DNA of 45,067 nt from Ignavibacteria bacterium (GTDB lineage Bacteria; Bacteroidota; Ignavibacteria; Kapaibacteriales; UBA2268). Positions 1 to 9,239 of the stretch are shown here, in pieces. Every line of letters starts with the position of its first letter. Within the stretch, counting starts at the first letter, position 1. Location: NCBI GenBank assembly GCA_016844745.1, contig JAERMQ010000025.1, positions 1 through 45,067 on the forward strand. The letters are read 5' to 3'. The translations under genes were made by a program, and so were the position numbers. Under the pieces are notes generated by a model. It had not been told where the DNA came from. It saw only the letters and a program-made list of their open reading frames with translations, and did not search any database.

Positions 1-94
1 GACAAAATCCAGAAAATAGTAGTTCAATCATCTTGATTGAATTAGACAAAATCCAGAAAATAGTAGTTCAATCATCTTGATTGAATTAGACAAA
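1..94. repeat. 44-bp tandem repeat with internal hairpin
   Basis: Two identical 44-bp units (1-44 and 45-88) and the first 6 bases of a third (89-94) run head to tail; the array probably continues left of the window. Each unit holds a perfect 8-bp inverted repeat, TTCAATCA-TCT-TGATTGAA (23-41 and 67-85), extendable by weaker pairs. There are no unique spacers, so it is not a CRISPR array. The rest of the upstream stretch (95-365) is AT-rich with no other gene or clear signal. Confidence 0.85.
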
Positions 95-365
95 GTATTC
101 TTGAAATGACACTAGCGGGATTAATTCTAATTTATGAAATGGATTCTATATGTAATTGCAATACATTTGGATTTATGCTATTTTACATACATTAAGAAAA
201 TATTAATTTTTTATAATAAAGAACATTTTAATTAAAAAAACAATTAATTTGGATATAATCATTAAATAAATTATGATTTTTGAAAAAAAATTACTAAGTT
301 GTTGTAACTTTTTTTATATTAAATTGTCTATACTAAATTGTTATAAACAAATTTTGGAGAACTTG

Positions 366-2837
366 ATGAAAACTAACTTGACATCTTTTATAAAAAGATT
401 ATTTCCGATTATCACAATCACCGCTTTTATCTTCAGTTTTACAATAACAGAAGCTGCTGAAAAAAGGGTTCTTGTAGAAGAACATACAGGCACTTGGTGC
501 CCTCCTTGCGGTTCTAACGGCAAACCCGCTATGCTGGCTATGATAAATAAATATAAAGACAAAATCATTCCCGTTGAATTGCACTATGCTTCAACCGGTA
601 GGCCTGATCCTTTTGATATTCCTGAAACTCATGAGGTAGAATCTGGTCTCTCAGGCTTTTCAGGATTCCCATCTGGTTCTTTCGATCGTTTATATATTGG
701 TACACCGCCTTCAGGTAAATTTTTTATTGTTCCCGACGCAGCAGGCTCAACTTGGGACGGTGTCATATCAGCTATATTAACTCAAGTTCCAGCTATTGTC
801 GATGTACAGTTATATTATCAGATTAATCCTTCAACGAAAGTAATGACTGCTACTATCATAGCAAAGTTTGAAGATAATTATTCCGGTAGCGAACTTCGGT
901 TTAATGTTTATGTTATGGAAAATGACTTAATTGCTGACCAGGCAGGCGTTTCTCCTAGTACGAACTATCATCACAAACATGTTTGCCGTAAAATGTTGGG
1001 CGGAACTTGGGGTACTGCAGGAATAATTCCAAGTTCTGTGAAAAGTGGGGATACGTATAAATATACATATACCTACACTTTAGGTGCTAATATGAATATT
1101 AATAATGTTTATGCTATTGGAATGGTTCAGGCATACAGTGCCAGTGACCGTCATGTATTGAATAGCTGCGAAGGCAATGTAGGCACTCCCGGCAATTGCG
1201 AATATGCAACATCAGGACCTACTTCCGCAGTTATTCCAACCGATAATACATTTGAGAAAACCTTTACTGTTAAAAATAATGCCGATAAAACCGTTACGAT
1301 TAATGTAAACGTTACTACCAGCGCCCGTACACCTGCTGATTGGAAAACCCAAATCGTGATGCCTACTACGGGAATTGACAAATCCGGCGATACGCCGCTC
1401 GAAGCACAGGATATTCCAATTAAGAACGGCAAATCCGTCGATGTGACCGTGAAATTCACAATGGGTGAAACTGTCGGCATCGGCGACGCTAAAATCGTAT
1501 TCACTGAAAAAGGCAATACTACTGCACCGCCTGAAGAATCTACAGTAACTTTACTGCATCCCGATATAACGGCATTTGAAGTAACAGATGATGATGACGG
1601 CGGTTCACAATCCATTAAAGCAGATTTGATTTCAACCGGACGCAAAGCATTTTTCCCGATTGATTTTGGATTACTCGAAGCCAACTACGACCAGTTCAAT
1701 AACCTGAACTATATAATCTGGAATACCGGTATTAAAGGTTTCCTGACGAACGATGAATCTACACTGCTCAATTCCTTGATTCAACAAGGTAAAAATGTTC
1801 TCTTATGCGGAAGCGTGCCATTAGTTGGCTTAAACAATACCAATCCAAACGCTGCTTTATTCAATACTCTCGGATTTAAGCTGGTTTCATCATTATCCAC
1901 TTTAAAGAGTTTTGATTTTTATGGAATTGTCGGTGACCCATTAAGCGGGAACTTTTCTGCTAAGGCATTAGCCCTTGGCAATGGCGAACCATATTTACAG
2001 GATTTGAATATCACCAACCTTACAAAATCCAGTCCGATTTTGAAAATTAATAATGCCCAGACCGGAAAAGTAGTAGCCGTTCGTACAGACTTTGAAACAT
2101 ACAGGGCTGTTTATCTTGGCTTCAATCCTAAATTAATCAAAACCAATACTACCAGGATAGATTTAATTAATCGCTCATTTACCTGGTTGGAGAGTTCCGC
2201 AGGAAACAGCGCCCAGATTATGGTTGACCAGTCAAGTCTTAACTTTGGGATGGTTGCAGTTGGTAAGAACGCCACCCAAAATATAACAATCTCCAACTCC
2301 GGCGCAAAAGACCTGATTATCGATGATATGAATTTTACAAATGATATGAAGAATGTATTTTCTTTATTTGAGCCGCCTACATTGCCTTTAACAGTTCAAC
2401 CGGCAACGGAAATAACGATAAAAGTTCGTTTCGCACCGGGCAATAATATGATTTATCAAGGCGTTCAATTAAACATCCACTCTAATGCAGGGAATACTCC
2501 TAATCAAGCTATCCAACTTGCAGGTCAGGGCGATGATACACAAGGTGTCGATGACCCGATGGCATCGAACGATGTATTATCAATAAAAGCCGGTCCAAAT
2601 CCTTTCACTGAAAATATGACAATTAATTGCTCAATTTCCGGAAACAGCCCGAAATTTGCAGATATTTTCCTTGCAGACGCATTGGGCAATAAGGTTATGT
2701 CTATTGCTAATGGCTCTATGGAATCCGGTCTTTCGAGCTTCAGTATCGACGGCACGAACCTAAGCAGTGGAATTTACTTTGTCATTGCAGCAATCGATGG
2801 CAAAACATTAAGAGTTCCTGTAGTTCATATTAAATAA
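366..2837 (+). CDS. Omp28/thioredoxin-like secreted protein with SPD-2/Hydin domain and T9SS sorting domain
   Basis: This 823-aa protein is probably exported through Sec and then the type IX system to the cell surface. The ATG at 366 is preferred over the in-frame ATG at 273 because TGGAGA lies just upstream and a typical signal peptide follows (basic start, hydrophobic core, cleavage near TEAA, residue 31). A thioredoxin-like segment carries CPPC at residues 45-48, resembling Omp28-family proteins. The middle has extended beta-rich sequence. An SPD-2/Hydin (choice-of-anchor D) module lies at about residues 615-722 (LNFGMVAVGKNATQNITISN). The last 87 residues are a type A sorting domain (GPNPF near its start, SSGIYFV near its end). 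It is monocistronic, with its own terminator. The CxxC pair suggests a thiol-redox or disulfide role, but that is inference. Confidence 0.9.
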   Translation: MKTNLTSFIKRLFPIITITAFIFSFTITEAAEKRVLVEEHTGTWCPPCGSNGKPAMLAMINKYKDKIIPVELHYASTGRPDPFDIPETHEVESGLSGFSGFPSGSFDRLYIGTPPSGKFFIVPDAAGSTWDGVISAILTQVPAIVDVQLYYQINPSTKVMTATIIAKFEDNYSGSELRFNVYVMENDLIADQAGVSPSTNYHHKHVCRKMLGGTWGTAGIIPSSVKSGDTYKYTYTYTLGANMNINNVYAIGMVQAYSASDRHVLNSCEGNVGTPGNCEYATSGPTSAVIPTDNTFEKTFTVKNNADKTVTINVNVTTSARTPADWKTQIVMPTTGIDKSGDTPLEAQDIPIKNGKSVDVTVKFTMGETVGIGDAKIVFTEKGNTTAPPEESTVTLLHPDITAFEVTDDDDGGSQSIKADLISTGRKAFFPIDFGLLEANYDQFNNLNYIIWNTGIKGFLTNDESTLLNSLIQQGKNVLLCGSVPLVGLNNTNPNAALFNTLGFKLVSSLSTLKSFDFYGIVGDPLSGNFSAKALALGNGEPYLQDLNITNLTKSSPILKINNAQTGKVVAVRTDFETYRAVYLGFNPKLIKTNTTRIDLINRSFTWLESSAGNSAQIMVDQSSLNFGMVAVGKNATQNITISNSGAKDLIIDDMNFTNDMKNVFSLFEPPTLPLTVQPATEITIKVRFAPGNNMIYQGVQLNIHSNAGNTPNQAIQLAGQGDDTQGVDDPMASNDVLSIKAGPNPFTENMTINCSISGNSPKFADIFLADALGNKVMSIANGSMESGLSSFSIDGTNLSSGIYFVIAAIDGKTLRVPVVHIK

Positions 2838-2857
2838 GAAATAGATTTAGTTTTTTT

Positions 2858-2893
2858 AAAGCCGCTCTGCTTTATTGCAGGGCGGCTTTTTTT
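2858..2893 (+). terminator. Rho-independent terminator of the Omp28-like gene
   Basis: A 13-bp stem (AAAGCCGCTCTGC / GCAGGGCGGCTTT, one G-U pair) closes a short loop and runs into a T tract, 21 bases after the stop codon. Confidence 0.9.
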
Positions 2894-3063
2894 ATTATTA
2901 GAAAAAAAGTGGAGAAATTTGCATTTTTAAACAAATAATTTGGAAAATTGAGAAATATTTATTAAATAGTTATTTAATAATCTCATTGAGAAAATTTTTA
3001 GGTTTAAATTAAATTTTAGGAATGGAAGTCAAAAGAAATTTCATACTTAGATAAGAGAAAAAA

Positions 3064-3780
3064 ATGGAAAGTCTGAAAGACATATCTTTTAATGATGAAA
3101 TTAGAATTGGTTGTACTTGTGCCAAAAAGGGACTTATCGAATTTTCAAAATTTGGTCCATCAACTATAGACCTGTTTATACCTCTTTTATTACTTTCTGT
3201 TGGTTTTGAAAGACTATTAAAAGTGTTGTATTGTTTTGATTTTTTTAATAAAAATAGCAATTACCCAACCAATAATGAATTAAAAGACAAAGGTCATGAT
3301 TTAATTGCATTAACAAATCATTTTATTAGTGTCTGTGAGAATTATCAACTATATAAAAATGCACAAGCGAGAATAAATGATTTAAAATATCTAAAAAATA
3401 GTCTTGATTTCAAGCAATTATTGTCAATTTTGAACATCTTTGCCAAAGAAGCTCGATATTACAATCTAGATTATATATCAGGAATAGAAAAACAAATTTA
3501 TGATCCAAGAGAATTAATTTCCAAATTTCTCAATAATATACTTCGTAGATACCCTGAAATTAATGAGCAGATTTCTAATCCACCTTATAATTCTCAAATT
3601 GTTTATGATACTTTTAATCCATATTTCGTAGAATTAGTTCAAAGATTTTTAAGGATAATATGTTTTGGATTTACTCAAGGAGCGTTTGGAGACAAAGCCA
3701 AGCAGTTAAGCGACGGACTACTTGATGATTTCCTATTTATCCGAGATGAAAATCTATCACAAATAAATTTTACTCTTTAA
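3064..3780 (+). CDS. Orphan AT-rich protein, possible HEPN-like fold
   Basis: A 238-aa soluble protein with no signal peptide and no clear membrane segment. The start is supported by GAGAAAAAAATG. I do not recognise the family with certainty. Residues about 44-80 read LLSVGFERLLKVL, then an elongated linker, then KDKGHDLIALTNHF; this 'xxGFERLLK ... GHDLxxL' layout resembles HEPN-like helical proteins found with abortive-infection and toxin genes. The catalytic RxxxxH motif of HEPN RNases is not evident, so a nuclease role is not supported. The gene is markedly more AT-rich than the flanking secreted-protein gene. It is followed 17 bases later by gene debris and then a second AT-rich orphan gene in the same direction, which suggests an acquired segment. 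Confidence 0.75.
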   Translation: MESLKDISFNDEIRIGCTCAKKGLIEFSKFGPSTIDLFIPLLLLSVGFERLLKVLYCFDFFNKNSNYPTNNELKDKGHDLIALTNHFISVCENYQLYKNAQARINDLKYLKNSLDFKQLLSILNIFAKEARYYNLDYISGIEKQIYDPRELISKFLNNILRRYPEINEQISNPPYNSQIVYDTFNPYFVELVQRFLRIICFGFTQGAFGDKAKQLSDGLLDDFLFIRDENLSQINFTL

Positions 3781-3825
3781 CAAAAGAAAGGTAAATCATG
3801 ACTGAAAAGATTACAAACCGCTTAA

Positions 3826-3978
3826 AAATGGCAATTTGGTTCTCCGAGAATTAACGGTACTTCGACGAAAATTTCCTTCGACACTGTTTTTCACAATCCC
3901 GCCGGCCCCACTTTCTTCCGTGTTAAAGCCCAAAAGGGTGATTTCGTGAGCGAAAAGGAGAATGTGGTGATTGTGTAG
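3826..3978 (+). pseudogene. Gene debris: C-terminal tail of a secreted-type protein
   Basis: Fifty open codons end at TAG 3976-3978 and encode a tail containing GPTFFRVKAQ and a Val-rich end, like the closing beta strands of a fibronectin- or Ig-like module in a secreted protein. There is no start codon in frame, and a TAA at 3823-3825 closes the frame upstream. In another frame a short ORF (3798-3854, 18 codons, starting MTEKITNR) has a good AAAGAAAGG ribosome binding site but stops inside the debris; it may be the head of a different deleted gene. Base composition is richer in G+C than the genes on either side. The join of an unrelated head and tail suggests deletion or insertion at this site. 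Confidence 0.6.
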
Positions 3979-4018
3979 AAAATAATTAAATTTAGTTAAT
4001 TAATTTCAGAGTACGATA

Positions 4019-5539
4019 ATGAATTTATATAAAGAAATCGAAAATATAGCTATCTCAATTATTAAATTGTTTGATGCAAAAAGTTTAAAAAATTCATTAA
4101 AAAGACTTTTCAAACAAATTGATGATAACTTAAAATCAGATAAAGTACATATTTTTCTAACTCATTCTGAGATCCTTTTGTCTTTTATTAAGTCAATTAG
4201 TGAAAATGGCAAACCATCAGAAAAAGATTATGAAGATATGAGAAATAAACATAGTGAATCACAGATATTCATTTCTGAAAATTTTGAAGTATCTTTGTAT
4301 GATCCTAAAGAAATTGATTTTCAAATATTAGATGTGCTTGATATTATGGGGGGTATCTTAAAAAAAGACGATAGACATTATACTTTTTTTATTTTTCCTG
4401 AGATGTTATTATTATCATTAAGATTGCTATCTATATTAGAATCGAATGATAGGAAAAAACATATTGAACAAATATTAAAGTTAAGAAATGAATTTTACGA
4501 TAAGGATATAATTGATAAAAAAAATACAAAGGTAGAGATTTATTCAAAATTATTTCAAAATAAATTATTAGAAAACATAAAAGGAAATAAATATCTTTTA
4601 AATAAAGTCTCTGTGAAGAATTTAAATATGTTGAAAATTGAATACCTACCTACTGCTACAGATTTTTATGAAGCAGGTATATCTTATTATCAGAATGATA
4701 TATGGGAAAAACAACGATACAATATCTTTGCAACAACAAGTGGAATAATTTTACCTGAAGAACATTATGGTAGAAATTTTTTCAAGGATAATTTAAAAAT
4801 CTTTGAATTATACGAAGAATCGGAAAAACATCCTATTCGTGCAAAATACTTTGATGTTTTATCAAATAGATTATCTCGAATAAAATTAAATTATTTCTTT
4901 GAATTAAAACGAGCATCAGTTGCTTATAAAAAGAATATTAAAAAAATTGAATTATATTCGTCTAAAAAAGGGATTGATATTTATAATGATTTTGCTAGAA
5001 AAAGTATAATGTCTTTTCTTGAAAAAAATAATTTTAATTTGTTCGTTATAAATGAATTCCCGGATGAATTTGATTATTTTACCTTAGGAAATGGGAAAGT
5101 GGCAATTTTGTCTGGTCGGGATAATAAGCCTAGATCAATAGGTCATGGTTTCAAATTATATGGTACAGAAAATTTATTTAAATTTATTATTGAAGATATT
5201 AAATCTCATCCGTATATTAGTTTATTTAAAGCTACCATACCGAATATTGATAAGTTCATAAATTCACCTAATCCGTTTGATAATATTTTAGAAAGCATTT
5301 TCCGATCAGCATTCGGTTTATTATTATTAGGAACAATGAAATATATCTATAATACTTATAACTATGAAATGTATAATAATATGTTATTAAGACTAAATGA
5401 AGAAGTTAATAAAAAATCTACAATAATAAAGCCTATCAAACTTTCAGATTCTTCTCGTAGTCATAATATAAAAGCAGATGCTGATAAAATTATTGAACTT
5501 TTAAATGAACCATCTAATTTAAAATATTTTTTTACATGA
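4019..5539 (+). CDS. Orphan 506-aa AT-rich protein of unknown function
   Basis: A long, clearly coding, very AT-rich frame giving a Lys/Ile/Asn-rich, mostly helical-looking protein without signal peptide. I do not recognise a family. The first third is helical and acidic/basic. The middle holds aromatic-rich stretches (for example YYQNDIWEKQRYNIFATT near residue 225). The region near 340-380 (FDYFTLGNGKVAILSGRDN) could be a small beta domain. A weak hydrophobic helix is near residue 430 (SAFGLLLLGTMKYIY), not convincing as a membrane anchor. The ribosome binding site is weak. It lies between gene debris (3826-3978) and another possible remnant (5604-5705), and its composition differs from the conserved genes nearby, consistent with horizontal transfer. 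It could be a defence or mobile-element cargo gene, but nothing in the sequence proves that. Confidence 0.8.
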   Translation: MNLYKEIENIAISIIKLFDAKSLKNSLKRLFKQIDDNLKSDKVHIFLTHSEILLSFIKSISENGKPSEKDYEDMRNKHSESQIFISENFEVSLYDPKEIDFQILDVLDIMGGILKKDDRHYTFFIFPEMLLLSLRLLSILESNDRKKHIEQILKLRNEFYDKDIIDKKNTKVEIYSKLFQNKLLENIKGNKYLLNKVSVKNLNMLKIEYLPTATDFYEAGISYYQNDIWEKQRYNIFATTSGIILPEEHYGRNFFKDNLKIFELYEESEKHPIRAKYFDVLSNRLSRIKLNYFFELKRASVAYKKNIKKIELYSSKKGIDIYNDFARKSIMSFLEKNNFNLFVINEFPDEFDYFTLGNGKVAILSGRDNKPRSIGHGFKLYGTENLFKFIIEDIKSHPYISLFKATIPNIDKFINSPNPFDNILESIFRSAFGLLLLGTMKYIYNTYNYEMYNNMLLRLNEEVNKKSTIIKPIKLSDSSRSHNIKADADKIIELLNEPSNLKYFFT

Positions 5540-5603
5540 GGTCTTAATACAATTTTAATAATAGTTTTATCATATCAGACGTATGCTACAGTATGATTAA
5601 TGT

Positions 5604-5705
5604 AAAAAATTGAAAGCTGGGACTAACTTTGGTGTTGGCATGGTTCTTCATCTACATGGATTAAGCAAGGATTGGCAAGAGCGATTCAAAGAAAATAATG
5701 AATAG
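5604..5705 (+). pseudogene. Possible short gene remnant before the Fic gene
   Basis: Thirty-three open codons end at TAG 5703-5705, including an ATG at 5640 (MVLHLHGLSKDWQERF). The composition is closer to the Fic gene than to the AT-rich orphan. No family is recognised; it may be the tail of a lost gene or chance coding. Confidence 0.25.
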
Positions 5706-5736
5706 AAATTTTGAAGAAAGATTGAATAGATAATTT

Positions 5737-6822
5737 ATGTTAGTTTTTGATAAACCATATAACGATTTACCACTTCTCCCTCCAAAAGCGGAGTTGGAGA
5801 ATCAGGCAATCTTGAAACAACTTATTCAGTCTCACAAAGCTCTGGCTGAATTGAAGGGATACTCAGAGTTGCTTCCTGACAAATCTCTACTGTTAAATAC
5901 GATAACTCTGCAGGAAGCAAAGGAAAGTTCCGCTATCGAGAATATCATCACTACCCATGACGCTCTATACAAGTCCCTTGCTTTGCCAAAAAGCAAGATT
6001 GATAAAGCCACAAAAGAGGTTCTTAATTATAGACATGCATTATGGCTTGGTCATGAATCTGTTTTGAAACACAAACTGATTACAACTAATACCATTATCG
6101 AAATCCAGAGAGAACTTGAGAAGAACGAAGCCGGTATAAGGAAGTTGCCCGGAACAAAATTGATGAATGACAAAACTCAGGAAATTATCTATACTCCTCC
6201 CGAAGGAGAAAATGGATTAAGGAATTTGCTTGCTAATCTTGAACATTATATTAATAGTAATGATGGTTTGACTGACCCTTTGATTAAATTGGCAGTCATG
6301 CATTATCAATTTGAATCCATACACCCTTTTTATGACGGTAACGGAAGAACCGGAAGAATTATTAACGTGCTTTATTTGGTGTTAAATGAATTGATAGACA
6401 GTCCAATTCTTTATCTGAGCAAATATATAATTCAGAACAAAAATGACTATTACAGGCTTCTTCAGGAAATCAGAACTCAGAATGCCTGGCATGAATGGAT
6501 TTTATACATTTTGACAGGAATTGAACAAACAAGCAAAAACACTTTGTCATTGATTAAACAGATTAATGATTTAATGGATAGTTCAATAGATACCGTCAAA
6601 GCAAAGTTGCCAAAGATATATTCCAAGGAATTGATTGAATTACTTTTTACAAATGTTTATACAAAAATCGGCAAACTTGTTGAGAAAGGCATAGCATCAA
6701 GAAATATTGCCAGTAAGTATCTGAATTCACTTGTTGATATCGGTATCTTAGCTGAACGGAAAATTGGAAAGGAGACATTGTTCATAAATCAACAATTATT
6801 CGATTTGTTAAAGAACCGATAA
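5737..6822 (+). CDS. Fic family protein (AMP-transferase type) with C-terminal winged helix
   Basis: This 361-aa protein belongs to the Fic/DOC superfamily, whose members transfer AMP or other nucleotide moieties to target proteins. The catalytic motif HPFYDGNGRTGR is intact near residues 199-210 (His as base, GNGR for phosphate binding). A Fic_N-type N-terminal region contains SSAIEN near residue 67, matching the class II inhibitory helix motif (S/T-x3-E-G/N), so the enzyme is probably autoinhibited. The C-terminal 100 residues look like a winged-helix DNA-binding domain (IASRNIASKYLNSLVDIGIL). There is no adjacent small antitoxin gene, as expected when the inhibitory helix is built in. Two ATGCACT palindromes follow the stop codon and could be binding sites for its own winged helix or an RNA hairpin. 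Target unknown. Confidence 0.92.
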   Translation: MLVFDKPYNDLPLLPPKAELENQAILKQLIQSHKALAELKGYSELLPDKSLLLNTITLQEAKESSAIENIITTHDALYKSLALPKSKIDKATKEVLNYRHALWLGHESVLKHKLITTNTIIEIQRELEKNEAGIRKLPGTKLMNDKTQEIIYTPPEGENGLRNLLANLEHYINSNDGLTDPLIKLAVMHYQFESIHPFYDGNGRTGRIINVLYLVLNELIDSPILYLSKYIIQNKNDYYRLLQEIRTQNAWHEWILYILTGIEQTSKNTLSLIKQINDLMDSSIDTVKAKLPKIYSKELIELLFTNVYTKIGKLVEKGIASRNIASKYLNSLVDIGILAERKIGKETLFINQQLFDLLKNR

Positions 6823-6823
6823 T

Positions 6824-6882
6824 ATGCACTGAATTAGTGCATGTTTTTATGATATGCACTAAAATCATAATTTTTAGTGCAT
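6824..6882. repeat. Paired ATGCACT palindromes after the Fic gene
   Basis: Two inverted repeats share the same arms: ATGCACT-gaatt-AGTGCAT at 6824-6842 and ATGCACTAAAA...TTTTAGTGCAT at 6854-6882, with identical arm starts 30 bp apart. The first overlaps the end of the Fic stop codon and is followed by a short T run (6844-6848), so it may act as a terminator; as a pair they also look like operator sites. The rest of 6883-7017 is AT-rich with no gene seen. Confidence 0.7.
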
Positions 6883-7017
6883 GAATGAAATGATTAAGAT
6901 TAATTTTGTATTTATTTTTATTAACTATTCTTATAGTCAGAAGTTTTTTACTACCTACTAAAATTATTCGTAAAAAATAGAATCCGCTGTTTTCCCTACA
7001 AAAATAAAATTCTTTAT

Positions 7018-7092
7018 CCTTCAGGCGTCTATTTCTGTTTGTTGCAGACCGCTGCCGGCGCTGTTACGATGCAGTATGTTGTTGTGCAATGA
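7018..7092 (+). pseudogene. Remnant of a T9SS C-terminal sorting domain
   Basis: Twenty-four codons ending in TGA 7090-7092 encode PSGVYFCLLQTAAGAV followed by a short Val-rich end. This is the typical closing part of a type A T9SS sorting domain (Pro-Ser-Gly-x-Tyr-Phe, then the final beta strand). No signal peptide, start codon or upstream domain is present, so it is the last scrap of a deleted secreted-protein gene. Local G+C is higher than in the surrounding intergenic DNA. Confidence 0.7.
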
Positions 7093-7224
7093 AATTGTCT
7101 GAATTAGGATTTTTAGCATAAAAGGATTTTAGGATTTGTTTTCCTTTGTTGGGGCTGAAAAGCATTTTAAGGATTGCAATTCTGTAATTTCCAATTATTA
7201 TGTTGTAGTGCTATGATAAAAAAA

Positions 7225-7257
7225 ACTCATCCGATGACTTCCAGTCATCGGATGAGT
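7225..7257 (-). terminator. dnaK terminator
   Basis: A perfect 15-bp stem (ACTCATCCGATGACT / AGTCATCGGATGAGT) with a 3-base loop lies 39 bases past the dnaK stop; on the minus strand it runs into a run of eight T. Confidence 0.92.
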
Positions 7258-7296
7258 AAACTTTCAACTTTATAAACTTTCAACTTTCAACTGACT

Positions 7297-9216
7297 TTAC
7301 TTATCATCCACAACCGTATAATCAGCTTCCTCTACATTCGAAGCATCTTCTTTCTTTGCAGAATCCTGCGTAGCGCCGGCGCCATCTCCTCCCGGAGCTG
7401 CTCCCGGTTGAGTGCTTGCCTGCTTGTACATTTCCTGCGAAGCTGTGCTCCAAACCTGATTCAAAGCATCCATAGCAGGGCGTATATCGGCTGTATTATC
7501 TTTTACTGCTAAAGCCAATCTTTCCTTAGCTTCCATGATTTTCGTTTTATGCTCTGGAAGTAGTTTATCGCCAAGTTCAGTAAGCTGCTTCTCAGTCGAA
7601 TAAATAAGATTATCCGCCTGATTACGTATTTCTATTTCTTCTTTGCGTTTTTTATCTTCCGAAGCGTGCATCTGTGCTTCATGCTTCATTTTTTCAACTT
7701 CATCTTTGGCTAATCCGCTGGAAGATTCAATCCTGATATTTTGTTCTTTATTAGTAGCTTTATCTTTAGCAGTTACACCAAGAATACCGTTAGCATCTAT
7801 ATCGAATGTAACTTCGACTTGCGGGATGCCGCGCGGTGCAGGGGGAATTCCGTCAAGATGGAACTTACCTAATGAACGGTTATCCCTTGCCATAGGTCTT
7901 TCACCCTGGAGAACATGTATTTCAACAGAAGTCTGGCTGTCAGAAGCTGTTGAGAAAATCTCAGATTTGCGGGTTGGTATTGTTGTATTTGACGGAATCA
8001 TGGGAGTCATAACTCCGCCTAATGTTTCGATACCAAGTGTTAATGGCGTTACATCGAGAAGTAAAATGTCGTTAACTTCACCTGTTAATACTCCGCCCTG
8101 AATAGCTGCACCAACTGCTACTACTTCGTCGGGATTCACTCCCTTCGATGGTTCTTTGCCGAAGAAATTGCGAACCAATTCCACGATTTTCGGGATACGT
8201 GTCGAACCGCCGACTAAAATAATTTCATCTATCTGCGTTGGAGTAAGCTTTGCATCTTTCATTGCTTGCTCGCATGGGTGCAAAGTTTTATCGAATAAAT
8301 CAGCATTTAAGCTTTCGAATTTTGCACGTGTAATATTCAGGTTAAAATGCTTGGGACCGTCGGCAGTAGCGGTGATAAATGGAAGATTCACATCTGTTTG
8401 AAGCATTTGTGATAACTCGATTTTAGCTTTTTCGGCTGCTTCGCGCAAACGCTGCAATGCCATAGCGTCGTTTCGTAAATCTATTCCTTCCTGCTTTTTA
8501 AATTCATCGGCTAAGAAATTAATCATTCTTTGGTCGAAGTTATCGCCGCCTAAGTGGGTATCGCCATTTGTTGACTTCACTTCGAAAACACCTTCACCAA
8601 TCTCCAATATCGAAATATCAAAGGTACCGCCACCCAAGTCATAAACGGCAACGGTCATGTTTTTGCCTTTTTTATCCAAGCCGTAAGCAAGAGCTGCGGC
8701 AGTCGGTTCATTGATGATGCGGCGCACAGTCAAGCCTGCAATTTCTCCCGCATCCTTGGTTGCCTGTCTTTGAGAATCATTAAAATATGCCGGTACTGTA
8801 ATTACAGCTTCAGTAACCTTCTGACCAAGATAATCCTCTGCTGTCTGTTTCATTTTTTGAAGTACCATTGCCGAAATCTCAGGCGCTGAATAATGCCTGC
8901 CGTCAATATCGACGCGAACGGAATTGCCGTCTGATGATTTCAACACCTTAAACGGCACCATTGTACATTCTTCGGTAACTTCGTCAAGGCGGCGCCCCAT
9001 GAAACGCTTAATAGAATAAACCGTATTATGCGGATTAGTTACTGTTTGACGTTTTGCGGATTGACCGATTAAACGCTCGCCGTTTTTGGCGAAACCAATT
9101 ATTGAGGGAGTAGTCCGCCCTCCTTCACTATTTGCTATGACTGTTGGAGTCGAGCCTTCCATGACTGAAACGCAAGAGTTAGTAGTTCCTAAGTCAATGC
9201 CGATTATTTTTCCCAT
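7297..9216 (-). CDS. dnaK: Chaperone DnaK (Hsp70)
   Basis: This 639-aa cytoplasmic Hsp70 binds unfolded polypeptides in an ATP-driven cycle with DnaJ and GrpE, neither of which is in the window. The ATPase domain begins [16 protein letters not shown], with the second signature [14 protein letters not shown] near residue 195 and the third near 335 ([12 protein letters not shown]). The substrate-binding domain follows ([14 protein letters not shown] near 393), then the helical lid and a Gly/Ala-rich linker. The C-terminus ends in VVDDK, close to the usual EEVD-type acidic end. Length is normal. ATG 9216 is preceded by a strong AGGAGGT. No CIRCE operator (HrcA site) is seen upstream. It stands alone, between a terminator and an antitoxin-like gene, with two hsp20 genes further upstream on the same strand. 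Confidence 0.99.
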   Translation of the reverse strand: MGKIIGIDLGTTNSCVSVMEGSTPTVIANSEGGRTTPSIIGFAKNGERLIGQSAKRQTVTNPHNTVYSIKRFMGRRLDEVTEECTMVPFKVLKSSDGNSVRVDIDGRHYSAPEISAMVLQKMKQTAEDYLGQKVTEAVITVPAYFNDSQRQATKDAGEIAGLTVRRIINEPTAAALAYGLDKKGKNMTVAVYDLGGGTFDISILEIGEGVFEVKSTNGDTHLGGDNFDQRMINFLADEFKKQEGIDLRNDAMALQRLREAAEKAKIELSQMLQTDVNLPFITATADGPKHFNLNITRAKFESLNADLFDKTLHPCEQAMKDAKLTPTQIDEIILVGGSTRIPKIVELVRNFFGKEPSKGVNPDEVVAVGAAIQGGVLTGEVNDILLLDVTPLTLGIETLGGVMTPMIPSNTTIPTRKSEIFSTASDSQTSVEIHVLQGERPMARDNRSLGKFHLDGIPPAPRGIPQVEVTFDIDANGILGVTAKDKATNKEQNIRIESSSGLAKDEVEKMKHEAQMHASEDKKRKEEIEIRNQADNLIYSTEKQLTELGDKLLPEHKTKIMEAKERLALAVKDNTADIRPAMDALNQVWSTASQEMYKQASTQPGAAPGGDGAGATQDSAKKEDASNVEEADYTVVDDK

Positions 9217-9239
9217 TTTTTAACCTCCTAATGATTTAT

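Noticed and set aside
1..94. CRISPR array
   Set aside because: The two 44-bp units are identical throughout and there are no unique spacers or cas genes.
273..365. Upstream start for the Omp28-like gene
   Set aside because: The extra 31 residues lack signal-peptide form, while ATG 366 has a ribosome binding site and begins a normal signal peptide.
5737..6822. Fic/antitoxin two-gene toxin-antitoxin system
   Set aside because: The inhibitory motif is within the Fic protein itself and no small antitoxin gene is next to it.
7643..8401. Plus-strand frames inside dnaK
   Set aside because: They are antisense shadows of a highly conserved gene.
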